This document shows, piece by piece, positions 32,499 to 40,673 of a stretch of DNA of 64,000 nt. The position numbers and the translations under genes are program-made. The first letter of the stretch is position 1; each line of letters starts with the position of its first letter. The DNA lies in NCBI RefSeq assembly GCF_003957745.1, contig NZ_CP020373.1, positions 3,333,501 to 3,397,500 of the forward strand. Reading direction: 5' to 3'. Under the pieces are notes generated by a model that was given only the letters and a program-made list of their open reading frames with translations, was not told the DNA's origin and did no database searches. This DNA comes from Shewanella khirikhana (lineage in GTDB: Bacteria; Pseudomonadota; Gammaproteobacteria; Enterobacterales; Shewanellaceae).

Positions 32499-33239
32499 TT
32501 AGAACAGCAGTTCCACACCACCGAAGAAGCCCTTGAAGCTGCTGTCGGTAGAGATACCGTCGAAGTTGTTTACATCGAAGTTAAACTCGCGGTAGCCGGC
32601 GCGGATACGGGTATCCAGTGCCACACCGTCGAATTCCCAGCCAAGACCCACGCTGTAGTCGTACACCTGGCTCTCATCCAGACCGGCCATCAGATCGGCA
32701 AAGCCGTACAGGCCAACAATTGGCAGACCCACAACGGCGCTGGCATAACCCATGATGATGCCGCCATCGAAGTCCTTCTGCTGCGCTACCGCTGAGGCGT
32801 TGCTGACACGGAAGGAGCCATGCATCTGCTTGTAGGCACCGCCCACATCCAGCGACACAATGTCGTTGTCCAGCAGTTCATAGTAGAGCACGAAATCGGT
32901 GTTGCTCAGATCCATGGTGCTGTAAACATCACCGCTGAAGTCGATGGTACCGAAGCTGAAGTCGGCACCACTCTTGAAGCCATTTTCTTCGAGGCGGTTT
33001 TCACGGATCAGCAGGTTTGGCACCAGCGGAATGGGATGCTCAACCGCAATCCAGAGGCTGGTTTGGCCGGAGGTATCGTAATCAAAACCTTGCAGGTTGC
33101 CGGCGTTATCAGGCACGTTGCCTGCGGCGTCGGCCTGCCAGTAATCGGCACCGGCCTTGAAACCTAATACAGTGGCTGCGTTGGCTGAAGAAGCCGCCAT
33201 GGCGGTGAGCAGCGCAGCTGCGAGAACGGATTTCTGCAT
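32499..33239 (-). CDS. TIGR04219-type outer-membrane beta-barrel protein
   Basis: 246 aa. Signal peptide (AAALLTAMAASSANA), then alternating beta-strand sequence ending in the outer-membrane consensus GGVELLF with terminal Phe. Begins mature TVLGFKAGADYWQADAAG, which matches the TIGR04219 family as I recall it. Function unknown. It is the last gene of a tight minus-strand run: only 2 bp separate it from the DUF2333 gene. Confidence 0.85.
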   Translation of the reverse strand: MQKSVLAAALLTAMAASSANAATVLGFKAGADYWQADAAGNVPDNAGNLQGFDYDTSGQTSLWIAVEHPIPLVPNLLIRENRLEENGFKSGADFSFGTIDFSGDVYSTMDLSNTDFVLYYELLDNDIVSLDVGGAYKQMHGSFRVSNASAVAQQKDFDGGIIMGYASAVVGLPIVGLYGFADLMAGLDESQVYDYSVGLGWEFDGVALDTRIRAGYREFNFDVNNFDGISTDSSFKGFFGGVELLF

Positions 33240-33241
33240 AA

Positions 33242-34213
33242 TTAACCCTGTGAAAGCAAGTTGGTTAAGTCAATGAGCGCCGCATTGGCGCGGGAAACGT
33301 AGTTGGCCATCACCAAGGAATGGTTGGCCACATAGCCAAAGCCGGTGCCATTAAGAACAAGCGGACTCCAAACCGTTTGCTGGGTCGATTCCAGCTCGCG
33401 GATGATCTGCTTTAAGCTGACTTCGGCATTTTTCTTCTTGAGCACATCGGCAAAATCGACCTCAACGGCCTTCATAAAGTTGAGCAGAGCCCAACAGGAG
33501 CCGCGGCTCTCGTAGAAGACGTCGTCAATCTCCCACCAGCTGGTTTTCACCTGATGGTTGGCAAGATTGGGGGTGGACTGACGGGCAGAAGTATCGCCGG
33601 CCAGATCGGTATTCAGACGCTCCTGTCCCACACTGGCAGACAAACGCTGCGACATGCTGCCAAGGCGCTTTTGCACCTCTTTGAGCCACTCATTCAGGTT
33701 GTCGGCGCGGGCGTAAAACTGGGCATCACGGTTGGTGCTGTCGGAGATGCGGGCGCGGTAGAGTTTCAGCAGCTTGATGGCATCGCTGTACTCGCTCTCG
33801 GCGCTGGGCACCAGCCAGGAGGTGTGGTCAATATTGAGCTTGGAGTGAGCCTCCAGCAAGTCGTTGTCGGCAGTAGACTGCGACTGAGAGCGACTGAACT
33901 CTTTACGCATAATAAGCGCCAGATCCCGGGCCTGCTCCAGGGCGCCGAATTCAAACGCCGGCATATTGTCCATAAAGATGGACGGTGGTGTGGTGTCGTT
34001 CGACAACCAGCCGCCCGGCTTATTCAGTAAGGTATCCAGGGTGTTGATAAGCGAAGACGTTGTGGCGTAACCCACCACCATCTGGCCATCTTCGGCGTTC
34101 AGCACCTCGGGCTCAAGCACATCCGGCTCGACGCTCCACCATACGCTCACCCCGTACATAACCACGGCAACCACCGCAGCTACACCTGCGACCTTTTTCC
34201 ATGTCACTTGCAT
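33242..34213 (-). CDS. DUF2333 family membrane-anchored protein
   Basis: 323 aa. One N-terminal membrane anchor (VAGVAAVVAVVMYGVSVWW) followed by a soluble, mostly helical periplasmic region with MVVGYATTSSLINTLDTLLNKPGGWLSND. I recall this as DUF2333, which has no known role. Lies 14 bp after the copper chaperone gene and 2 bp before the barrel protein, so the three are one operon and may work together at the envelope. Confidence 0.85.
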   Translation of the reverse strand: MQVTWKKVAGVAAVVAVVMYGVSVWWSVEPDVLEPEVLNAEDGQMVVGYATTSSLINTLDTLLNKPGGWLSNDTTPPSIFMDNMPAFEFGALEQARDLALIMRKEFSRSQSQSTADNDLLEAHSKLNIDHTSWLVPSAESEYSDAIKLLKLYRARISDSTNRDAQFYARADNLNEWLKEVQKRLGSMSQRLSASVGQERLNTDLAGDTSARQSTPNLANHQVKTSWWEIDDVFYESRGSCWALLNFMKAVEVDFADVLKKKNAEVSLKQIIRELESTQQTVWSPLVLNGTGFGYVANHSLVMANYVSRANAALIDLTNLLSQG

Positions 34214-34227
34214 CTGTGTTTACTCCT

Positions 34228-34695
34228 TTAATGATGGTGGTGATGATGCTCATCAGCAGCGGCAGCCGCTTTGCTCACCGGCAGTGAAATCTCCACGGTT
34301 TCACCGGACTTGAAGGTCAGCTCAAGGGCGACAGTCTCGCCTTCGGCAAGTGGCGCCTTAAGACCAAGCAACATCACATGGTCGCCCTGCTCACCAAGCG
34401 CCAGAGTGCCGTGGGCATCAACGGGGAAGCCGGTGACCTGACGCATCTTGACCACATCGTTTTCCGTTACCAGGGTGTGCAGCTGAGCTTCACGGGCGAC
34501 CGGGGTGCTCACCGCCACCAGCTCGTTGGCCTCACCATGGTTAATCAGGGTGAAATACGCAGCTGTGTTGGGCGAAGCGGGGGGCATTGCGCGCACAAAT
34601 CCATCTTTCACTATAATCTCAGCCATGGCTGGTGCGGATAAAAGTCCCACAAGGGCGAGATTAAACAGATGTTTGAATATTGGTTTCAATGTCAT
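34228..34695 (-). CDS. PCu(A)C-type periplasmic copper chaperone with natural His6 tail
   Basis: 155 aa from ATG 34695 (MTLKPIFKHLF; signal peptide ending SAPAMA); the longer frame to 34920 runs antisense through the enoyl-CoA hydratase gene and is not used. The Cu(I) motif is a perfect H-x10-M-x21-H-x-M: His73, Met84, His106, Met108. The family delivers copper to cytochrome oxidase Cu(A). The protein ends in DEHHHHHH, a natural six-His metal tail. First gene of the operon with DUF2333 and the barrel protein. Confidence 0.92.
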   Translation of the reverse strand: MTLKPIFKHLFNLALVGLLSAPAMAEIIVKDGFVRAMPPASPNTAAYFTLINHGEANELVAVSTPVAREAQLHTLVTENDVVKMRQVTGFPVDAHGTLALGEQGDHVMLLGLKAPLAEGETVALELTFKSGETVEISLPVSKAAAAADEHHHHHH

Positions 34696-34732
34696 ACACT
34701 CCATGTCATGCCAAGTGATCAGAGGAAATCCC

Positions 34733-35473
34733 ATGAGTAAGATACTCGTCAAGGACGTAGAGGGCGTTCGCCACCTCAGCTTTAACCGCCCGGATAAGCG
34801 CAATGCGCTCGACCTCGATATGTACCGGCAGCTCACAGAATACCTTATGCAAGGTGAGAGCGACAATGAGATTCGTGCCTTCCTGTTGAGCGGCGAAGCC
34901 AATTGCTTCACCGCTGGCAACGATGTTGCAGACTTTTTGCAAAATAGCGACTTAGGGCCAAATCACCCCGCCGTACGCTTTCTGTTTTGCTTACTTGAAC
35001 TGAAAAAACCCATGGTGGCAGCCGTAAGTGGCAGCGCCGTGGGCATAGGCACCACACTGCTGCTTCATTGCGATCTGGTGTATGCCGACAACAGCGCCAG
35101 GTTTCAATTACCATTCGTCAATCTGGCGCTGGTTCCCGAGGCCGGCGCCAGCATGTTGTTGCCGGAACTGGTGGGATACCAAAAGGCGGCAGAACTCTTG
35201 CTGCTTGGCGATCCCTTCGATGCCGTGACCGCCTGCGAGCTTAAACTGATTAACGGCCTGGTTCCCACTGAGACCCTGCTGCAAACCGCCATGGACAAGG
35301 CCAAACGACTCGCAGCTCAGCCGCCCCAGGCGCTGCAACAAACCCGGCAACTGATGCGTCCCCATAAACACAGGGTGCAACATCAAATGCATCTGGAACT
35401 GGAAGCCTTTGGTGAACGGCTGAAAAGCGATGAAGCCAAGGCCAGATTTCAGGCATTTCTTGGCAAGGCATAA
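34733..35473 (+). CDS. Enoyl-CoA hydratase/isomerase family protein
   Basis: 246 aa from ATG 34733 (MSKILVKDVEGV), preceded by AGAGGA. Crotonase fold: SFNRPDKRNALDLDMYRQL, oxyanion-hole segment FTAGNDVADF, then AAVSGSAVGIGTTLLLHCDLVYAD and LVPEAGASMLLPELVG. The second catalytic Glu may be E143 in VPEAGAS. The substrate is unknown; likely a side enzyme of fatty-acid or amino-acid oxidation. Divergent from the copper chaperone with only 37 bp between starts. Confidence 0.92.
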   Translation: MSKILVKDVEGVRHLSFNRPDKRNALDLDMYRQLTEYLMQGESDNEIRAFLLSGEANCFTAGNDVADFLQNSDLGPNHPAVRFLFCLLELKKPMVAAVSGSAVGIGTTLLLHCDLVYADNSARFQLPFVNLALVPEAGASMLLPELVGYQKAAELLLLGDPFDAVTACELKLINGLVPTETLLQTAMDKAKRLAAQPPQALQQTRQLMRPHKHRVQHQMHLELEAFGERLKSDEAKARFQAFLGKA

Positions 35474-35483
35474 CACAAGTGCT

Positions 35484-35534
35484 CCAACCCCTGGCTGAAA
35501 ACTCCCCCCACAGGAGCGTTCAGCAAGGGGCTGG
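35484..35534. terminator. Imperfect stem between convergent genes, no T-run
   Basis: CCAACCCCTGGCTGAA (35484-35499) pairs with TTCAGCAAGGGGCTGG (35519-35534) apart from two mismatches, with a 19-base loop. It sits between the convergent enoyl-CoA hydratase and PspC-domain genes. No T-tract on either side, so it is not a standard intrinsic terminator. Confidence 0.45.
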
Positions 35535-35560
35535 CTAAATCATCAAAACACCTGCCACCC

Positions 35561-35755
35561 TCATGCTTCCCACTTCTCCATCAGCAATGCCAGCGCAAAG
35601 TAAACCAGCAGCGTCATCGCAGGATTCAGCAAGGTAGATACCATCCAGGCCACCCGGGTCCACATGCAAGACCAGCCAAACTTGTCTGCCATGGCCGCGG
35701 CCACGCCACATACCAGGCGGCGGGGATTGTTAAGGCGCATTTCAATACTGCTCAT
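35561..35755 (-). CDS. Small PspC-domain membrane protein
   Basis: 64 aa, a single PspC domain and little else: NPRRLVCGVAAAMADKFGW, then RVAWMVSTLLNPAMTLLVYFALALL as the membrane helix region. PspC proteins are envelope-stress (phage-shock) components that talk to PspA/PspB. Last of three small genes behind a sigma-54-type promoter. Ribosome site GAGGA upstream. No pspA or pspF is in the window. Confidence 0.88.
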   Translation of the reverse strand: MSSIEMRLNNPRRLVCGVAAAMADKFGWSCMWTRVAWMVSTLLNPAMTLLVYFALALLMEKWEA

Positions 35756-35781
35756 ACTGTTCGTTCCTCAAGGGCGTTGCT

Positions 35782-35895
35782 TCAGAACCTGTGCCAGCGC
35801 ATCAGGCAAGTGAATCCGGCAAAGACCACAAAGCTTGCTACCGGTAATAGCAGCACCAGTGCCGTTTTCAACGAAAGTCCCACTGTCAGCCACAT
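35782..35895 (-). CDS. 37-residue small membrane protein
   Basis: Short frame with ATG at 35895 and TGA ending at 35782. It begins MWLTVGLSLKTALVLLLP and ends CLMRWHRF, with one hydrophobic helix at about residues 9-30 and a basic end. Its ribosome site AAGGAG is formed by the last two codons (Lys-Glu) of the upstream gene, spacing six, so translation is tightly coupled. The PspC-domain gene starts 26 bp later. Size and place resemble small phage-shock membrane proteins such as PspB/PspD, but I cannot assign a family. Confidence 0.7.
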   Translation of the reverse strand: MWLTVGLSLKTALVLLLPVASFVVFAGFTCLMRWHRF

Positions 35896-35898
35896 GGA

Positions 35899-36180
35899 TT
35901 ACTCCTTGGAGGCGACCAGAGCCTCGGCTTTGGCAGGCACAGTGGCAACCACTTTCTCTTCTGTGATGGCCGCCCAGCTCTTGGTCAGTTCGGTCTTCAG
36001 TTCCAGCTGCAGATCCAGGGCAGCGTTTTGCAACATTTCCTTGGTCTGGCTCACCATGTTTTGCTCGACAGTGCGCAAAAGCTCGGTTGTCAGTGCTTCG
36101 TTTGCCTGAGCGCTGGCCATGCCCAATGAAGAAGTCAGTGCCAGTGCCGCCAAAGTAGATTTCAAAGTTTGCTTAAACAT
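35899..36180 (-). CDS. Small secreted helical protein, psp-like operon
   Basis: 93 aa from ATG 36180 (MFKQTLKSTLAALALTSSLG), GGAG eight bases upstream; a GTG nine bases earlier is possible. Signal peptide likely cut after SAQA. The mature part is one amphipathic alpha-helical stretch rich in Leu, Glu, Thr (LRTVEQNMVSQTKEMLQNAAL). Unrecognised family. First gene of the sigma-54-type operon with the 37-aa protein (3-bp gap) and the PspC-domain protein. Confidence 0.75.
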   Translation of the reverse strand: MFKQTLKSTLAALALTSSLGMASAQANEALTTELLRTVEQNMVSQTKEMLQNAALDLQLELKTELTKSWAAITEEKVVATVPAKAEALVASKE

Positions 36181-36220
36181 GGTGTTCACTCCGTTTGTTA
36201 ACCAATGTCACAGAGGGAGT

Positions 36221-36236
36221 TACAATTGCCGTGCCA
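36221..36236 (-). promoter_or_regulatory. Sigma-54-type promoter of small envelope-protein operon
   Basis: Minus strand TGGCACGGCAATTGTA: the -24 element TGGCACG is perfect. The -12 element TTGTA has GT in place of the usual GC; as I recall, the E. coli pspA promoter has the same TTGT. Predicted start about 36211, 31 nt before the first ATG. The downstream PspC-domain gene supports control by a PspF-like activator. Confidence 0.65.
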
Positions 36237-36260
36237 ATTTTGAAAAATAAAAGCAAGCTA

Positions 36261-36283
36261 CTGTTTTACAAAAAATAAAACAG
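36261..36283. promoter_or_regulatory. Dyad, possible activator site for sigma-54 promoter
   Basis: Perfect inverted repeat CTGTTTTA (36261-36268) / TAAAACAG (36276-36283), 7-base spacer, about 60 bp upstream of the predicted sigma-54 start site. This is where an enhancer-binding protein could sit. The flanks are A/T-rich. Confidence 0.4.
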
Positions 36284-36377
36284 CATTTAGCACAAAAGGA
36301 GAACGGAGGAGAGATGGTTGGCAGGCGAAATTAACCAAGCTTGTGGTAAATTTCGCCAATTTGAAAAACTTGCGGAA

Positions 36378-37358
36378 TTAAAGGCCGTTGTCTTCCATTG
36401 CTTTCAGTGCATTTTCAATCACTTCGATACCGGCGCCCGGCTTGTGAGCGTTCTCACTCAAGTGACGGCGCCAGGCGCGTGAGCCTGGAATGCCCTGATA
36501 TAAACCTATGATATGTCGGCTGATATGGTTGAGTCTGCCACCTTGCTCAAGGTGTTTCCCGATATAAGGAAGTAATTTCCCGATAACCTCTTCCCGGCTT
36601 TGGACCGGCGAGGTCTTCCCGCAGAGGGCACTGTCGACTTCAGCCAGAATAAATGGGTTTTGATAGGCTTCGCGTCCAACCATCACGCCATCGAGCCGCT
36701 CAAGATGGGTTTTGGCCGCATCAATCGAGGTCACGCCACCATTAATGCTGATGGAAAGCTGTGGGTAGTCCTGCTTGAGCTGATACACGCGGTCGTAGTC
36801 CAGCGGCGGAATTTCGCGGTTCTCTTTCGGGCTCAATCCCTGCAGCCAGGCTTTACGGGCATGGATGATAAAGGTATCGCAGCCAGCTGCGGCAACTGTG
36901 TCGATAAAGTCGGTGAGAAATTCGTAAGAGTCCTGCTCATCTATGCCAATACGGGTCTTGACCGTTACTGGAATCGACACCTGCTGGCGCATCGCTTCGA
37001 CGCACTCGGCAACCAATTTGGGCTCGGCCATCAGGCAGGCGCCGAAACGGCCATTCTGTACCCGATCCGAGGGGCAACCGACGTTCAGGTTTACCTCATC
37101 ATAGCCGCGTGCTTCGGCGAGCCTGGCACAGGCCGCCAAATCGGCAGGGTTGGAGCCACCCAGTTGCAGTGCCAACGGATGCTCTTCCTGGTTGTACTCA
37201 AGATAGTCGCCCTTGCCGTGCAGAATCGCCCCGGTGGTGACCATTTCGGTGTACAGCAGCGCCTCGTTGGACATCAGACGGGCAAAATAGCGGTAGTGCC
37301 TGTCGGTCCAGTCGAGCATAGGCGCAACGGAGAAGGTGCGATTAATTGGCGATGGCAT
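36378..37358 (-). CDS. dusA: DusA, tRNA-dihydrouridine(20/20a) synthase
   Basis: 326 aa FMN enzyme that reduces U20/U20a in tRNA D-loops. Motifs: APMLDWTDRHYRYFARL, LQLGGSNPADLA, VNLNVGCPSDRVQNGRFGACLM with the catalytic Cys, and HARKAWLQGLSPKENREIPP typical of DusA. Monocistronic, divergent from cheX with about 190 bp between. Confidence 0.96.
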   Translation of the reverse strand: MPSPINRTFSVAPMLDWTDRHYRYFARLMSNEALLYTEMVTTGAILHGKGDYLEYNQEEHPLALQLGGSNPADLAACARLAEARGYDEVNLNVGCPSDRVQNGRFGACLMAEPKLVAECVEAMRQQVSIPVTVKTRIGIDEQDSYEFLTDFIDTVAAAGCDTFIIHARKAWLQGLSPKENREIPPLDYDRVYQLKQDYPQLSISINGGVTSIDAAKTHLERLDGVMVGREAYQNPFILAEVDSALCGKTSPVQSREEVIGKLLPYIGKHLEQGGRLNHISRHIIGLYQGIPGSRAWRRHLSENAHKPGAGIEVIENALKAMEDNGL

Positions 37359-37549
37359 ACAAGGCCCATCCTGTCAGCGGCAATAAAGGGCGGATATTTT
37401 ACACGCCGGCGCGACAAAACGACACCCAAAATCCCGACCGCGATCCCGGCAAAACTTACCCGCCACTATAAAATTCATCTACCCTTATGAATATGCGGGC
37501 GACATCACGGGATGCCCTCGCGATAAATATCAATCGAGGTGCGCCTGGA

Positions 37550-38014
37550 ATGAATGTCGAATTTATCAATCCGTTTTTACAGTCTTTGCTGAATGTGGTC
37601 TCGACCATGGCCTCGATGCAGCTGACGCCGGGTAAGGCCCGACTGAAAACCGACAATCTGGCCAAGGGTGATGTTTCCGGGCTGATAGGCATGGTGGGGC
37701 CGCAGACCAAGGGCTCGATGTCGATAACCTTCGAAGAAAGCCTGGCGCTGCAAATCATGCAAAATATGCTGGGGGAAAACCCCGGCAAAATTAACGATGA
37801 AGTCACCGACATGGTCGGGGAAATCACCAACATGGTTACCGGCGGCGCCAAAAACCTGTTGGGCGAAAAGGGGTACGAATTTGAAATGGCGACCCCGGTT
37901 GTCGTGGCGGGCACGGGTCATCGTATTTCTCACAAGGCCGACGGCACCAAAATCATCATGCCGTTCACCAGTCCCTACGGCACGGCCTATATCGAAATCT
38001 GTTTTGAAAACTGA
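37550..38014 (+). CDS. cheX: CheX-type CheY-P phosphatase
   Basis: 154 aa from ATG 37550 (MNVEFINPFLQSLLNV, ribosome site GAGGTG); the frame from 37487 adds an unlike leader. CheX/CheC family chemotaxis phosphatase that removes phosphate from CheY. The single active-site helix carries the conserved Glu and Asn in DEVTDMVGEITNMVTGGAKN. No other chemotaxis genes are adjacent apart from the distant Aer-like receptor. Confidence 0.9.
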   Translation: MNVEFINPFLQSLLNVVSTMASMQLTPGKARLKTDNLAKGDVSGLIGMVGPQTKGSMSITFEESLALQIMQNMLGENPGKINDEVTDMVGEITNMVTGGAKNLLGEKGYEFEMATPVVVAGTGHRISHKADGTKIIMPFTSPYGTAYIEICFEN

Positions 38015-38031
38015 CATTTAAAAACGACACA

Positions 38032-38061
38032 AAAAAGGCGCCCAACTGTGAGCGCCTTTTT
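38032..38061. terminator. Bidirectional terminator between cheX and alr
   Basis: Stem AAAAAGGCGC / GCGCCTTTTT with a 10-base loop in the gap between the convergent cheX and alr genes. Confidence 0.88.
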
Positions 38062-38090
38062 CAGACCAGGTGTTTATCAATGCCCGGCGG

Positions 38091-39167
38091 TTAATCCAGG
38101 CAAACAGCCACCCGCGGGGTCAGCTTGGTCACCAGCTCATAGGCGATAGTACCAATCTGCTCTGCCACTTCCTCTACCGGCAAATCCGGCCCCCACAACA
38201 TGGCGGCATCACCGACCTTATCATTGGCATCGGGCCCCAAATCCACCGTCAGCATGTCCATGGAGACCCGTCCCACTATCGGCACCCTTCGGCCATTGAT
38301 AAGTACCGGCGTGCCTTCGGGGGCATTACGGGGGTAACCGTCGCCATAACCTATGGCAACCACACCAAGGCGGGTATCGCGGCTGGATGTCCAGTAAGCG
38401 CCATAACCAACACTCTCACCGGCCTTATGCTCACGCACGGCAATCAGCTGAGACATCAGCGCCATAGCTGGCTGCAAACCGTGATTGGCGCCCAAATCCC
38501 CTGCGACTGGCGATACGCCATACAAAGCAATCCCCGGTCTGATCCAATCGGCCTGGCTGTCGGGCCAGTAAAGCACTCCGGCGGAGTTGGCCAGGGTTTT
38601 ATCGCCGGGCAGGCCTTCGGTAACTTGCTGAAAACGCGTCATCTGCGCCGCTGTCACCTGGTTGTCTGGCTCGTCGGCGCAGCTGAAATGGGTCATCAGA
38701 TGCACCGGCTTGGCCACGTTGGCGTTGGCCTGTAAACGCTGGTACACCTGCTCAAAATCTTCCGGATGAAACCCGAGACGGTGCATGCCGGAGTCTACTT
38801 TCAGCCACACTGTAACCGGTGTTTCCAGGCTCACCGACTCCAGCATCGCAAGCTGTGATTCATGGTGCACCACGGTGTCGATATCGTGCTCCACCAGCAA
38901 TGGCAAGTCTTCGGTGCGGAAAAAGCCTTCCAGCAACAGCAGCCTGGCATTGACGCCACCGGCGCGTACTTCCAATGCTTCTTCGAGGCGTGCCAGACCA
39001 AAACCATCGGCATCATTAACGACCTCGGCAACATTGAGCAGGCCATGACCATAACCGTTGGCCTTTACCACTGCCATAACCTTACTGCCGGGGGCAATTT
39101 CCCGAAGCCGGGCAAGGTTGGCTTTCAGCGCGCGACTACTGATTTCTGCGCGGGGAAAGGGTTTCAA
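38091..39167 (-). CDS. alr: Alanine racemase
   Basis: 358 aa PLP enzyme making D-alanine for peptidoglycan. PLP-Lys in MAVVKANGYGHG near residue 35; catalytic Tyr in VGYGAYWTSS; substrate/PLP residues in YGDGYPRNAPEGTPVLI and SMDMLTVDLG. Lies 30 bp after dnaB on the same strand; the dnaB-alr pair is common in gamma-proteobacteria. Confidence 0.97.
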   Translation of the reverse strand: MKPFPRAEISSRALKANLARLREIAPGSKVMAVVKANGYGHGLLNVAEVVNDADGFGLARLEEALEVRAGGVNARLLLLEGFFRTEDLPLLVEHDIDTVVHHESQLAMLESVSLETPVTVWLKVDSGMHRLGFHPEDFEQVYQRLQANANVAKPVHLMTHFSCADEPDNQVTAAQMTRFQQVTEGLPGDKTLANSAGVLYWPDSQADWIRPGIALYGVSPVAGDLGANHGLQPAMALMSQLIAVREHKAGESVGYGAYWTSSRDTRLGVVAIGYGDGYPRNAPEGTPVLINGRRVPIVGRVSMDMLTVDLGPDANDKVGDAAMLWGPDLPVEEVAEQIGTIAYELVTKLTPRVAVCLD

Positions 39168-39197
39168 AATAACTGCCTTGTGAGAGCCATAACGGAG

Positions 39198-40604
39198 TTA
39201 GTCCTCTTCAAACTGAGGACCGGCATAATTGTCGAAGCGGGAGAATTGGCCCTGGAAGGTCAAACGTACCCGGCCGATGGGGCCGTTACGCTGCTTACCG
39301 ATAATGATTTCGGCCGTTCCCTTATCGGCGGAATCGTTATTGTATACCTCGTCACGGTAGATAAACATGATGAGGTCCGCATCCTGCTCGATAGAACCGG
39401 ATTCACGCAGATCCGAGTTCACCGGGCGCTTGTCGGCTCTTTGTTCCAGCGAGCGGTTAAGCTGCGACAGGGCAATCACCGGGATCTCCAGCTCTTTGGC
39501 CAGCGCCTTGAGCGAGCGGGAGATTTCGGCGATTTCCAGGGTACGGTTATCAGAGAGTGCCGGCACCTGCATCAGCTGCAGGTAGTCGACCATGATCATC
39601 GACAGACCGCCCCACTCACGGGCAACCCGGCGGGCACGGCTGCGCACTTCGGTCGGAGTCAGACCCGAGCTGTCGTCGATATACATCTTGCCCTGCTCGA
39701 GCATCAGCCCCATGGTGGAAGACACCCGCGCCCAATCCTCATCGTCCAGCTGGCCGGTACGCACCTTGGTTTGGTCCACGCGTCCGAGGGACGCGAGCAT
39801 ACGCATCATGATCTGTTCCGAGGGCATCTCGAGACTGAAAATCAGCACAGGTTTGTCTTCGTTCATGGCGGCGTATTCGCACAGGTTCATGGCGAAGGTG
39901 GTTTTACCCATGGACGGACGAGCCGCCACAATCACCAGGTCGCCGCTCTGGAAGCCTGCGGTCATACGGTCGAGATCCGAAAAGCCGCTGGACACCCCGG
40001 TCACACCATTGTGAGGGTTGTTATACAGCTCTTCGATTTTATCGACGGTTTTCTCAAGGATGGATTTGATGTCCTCGGGACCTTCGTTGGCATTGGCCCG
40101 CTGCTCGGCAATCTTAAATACCTTGGTTTCGGCCAAATCCAGCAAGGCGCTGGAGTCTCTACCTTCCGGGTTATAACCGGCATCGGCAATTTCGTGGGCA
40201 ACCCGGATCATCTCCCGCACCACCGCACGCTCACGCACGATTTCGGCATAGGAGTGAATGTTACCGGCGCTGGGGGTGTTCTTGGCAATTTCGCCCAGAT
40301 ATGCAAAGCCACCTGCGTCTTCCAGCTCGTTATTCAGTTCGAGCTGCTCGGACACGGTAATCAAATCGAGCGGCTGGCCCTGCTCCACCAATCTTTGCAT
40401 GGCAGAGAAAATCAGTCGGTGAGAGCGGGAATAAAAGTCGTCACGCACCACGGCCTCGGCCACCTTATCCCAGGCCTCGGCATCCAACATCAGGCCACCG
40501 AGCACCGACTGTTCGGCCTCAATGGAGTGTGGCGGCATCTTTAGCGCATCAAGCTGAGCGTCTCTGGGTTTCCCCTTGGGCTTAAACGCGGCTTCCTGTG
40601 ACAT
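39198..40604 (-). CDS. dnaB: DnaB, replicative DNA helicase
   Basis: 468 aa hexameric 5'-3' helicase of the replication fork. The N-terminal primase-binding domain has PHSIEAEQSVLGGLMLD. RecA-like C-terminal domain: Walker A ARPSMGKTTFAMN, Walker B MIMVDYLQLMQ, and SQLNRSLEQRADKRP. No intein. Divergent from the S46 peptidase with a 7-bp dyad in between. Confidence 0.98.
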   Translation of the reverse strand: MSQEAAFKPKGKPRDAQLDALKMPPHSIEAEQSVLGGLMLDAEAWDKVAEAVVRDDFYSRSHRLIFSAMQRLVEQGQPLDLITVSEQLELNNELEDAGGFAYLGEIAKNTPSAGNIHSYAEIVRERAVVREMIRVAHEIADAGYNPEGRDSSALLDLAETKVFKIAEQRANANEGPEDIKSILEKTVDKIEELYNNPHNGVTGVSSGFSDLDRMTAGFQSGDLVIVAARPSMGKTTFAMNLCEYAAMNEDKPVLIFSLEMPSEQIMMRMLASLGRVDQTKVRTGQLDDEDWARVSSTMGLMLEQGKMYIDDSSGLTPTEVRSRARRVAREWGGLSMIMVDYLQLMQVPALSDNRTLEIAEISRSLKALAKELEIPVIALSQLNRSLEQRADKRPVNSDLRESGSIEQDADLIMFIYRDEVYNNDSADKGTAEIIIGKQRNGPIGRVRLTFQGQFSRFDNYAGPQFEED

Positions 40605-40656
40605 TCAGTCTCCCAATATCCAACGGATTTGCAAAATATGGTATAAATCTTCGCGA

Positions 40657-40673
40657 CTTTGGTGATACCAAAG
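40657..40673. promoter_or_regulatory. Dyad between dnaB and S46 peptidase
   Basis: Perfect CTTTGGT-GAT-ACCAAAG palindrome in the 116-bp divergent gap. It could be an operator or a short leader hairpin; nothing further can be said from sequence. Confidence 0.35.

Noticed and set aside
34505..34732. Extended N-terminus of the enoyl-CoA hydratase frame
   Set aside because: It overlaps the copper chaperone gene on the other strand; the ATG at 34733 has a good ribosome site and starts where the crotonase fold starts.
37487..37549. Upstream extension of cheX beginning MNMRATSRD
   Set aside because: It has no ribosome site and no CheX similarity; the ATG at 37550 has GAGGTG at good spacing and begins the conserved domain.
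38862..40544. Plus-strand open frame of 560 codons opposite alr and dnaB
   Set aside because: Antisense to two complete conserved genes and spans their junction. The composition (His, Gly, Gln rich) is typical of a reverse-strand shadow.
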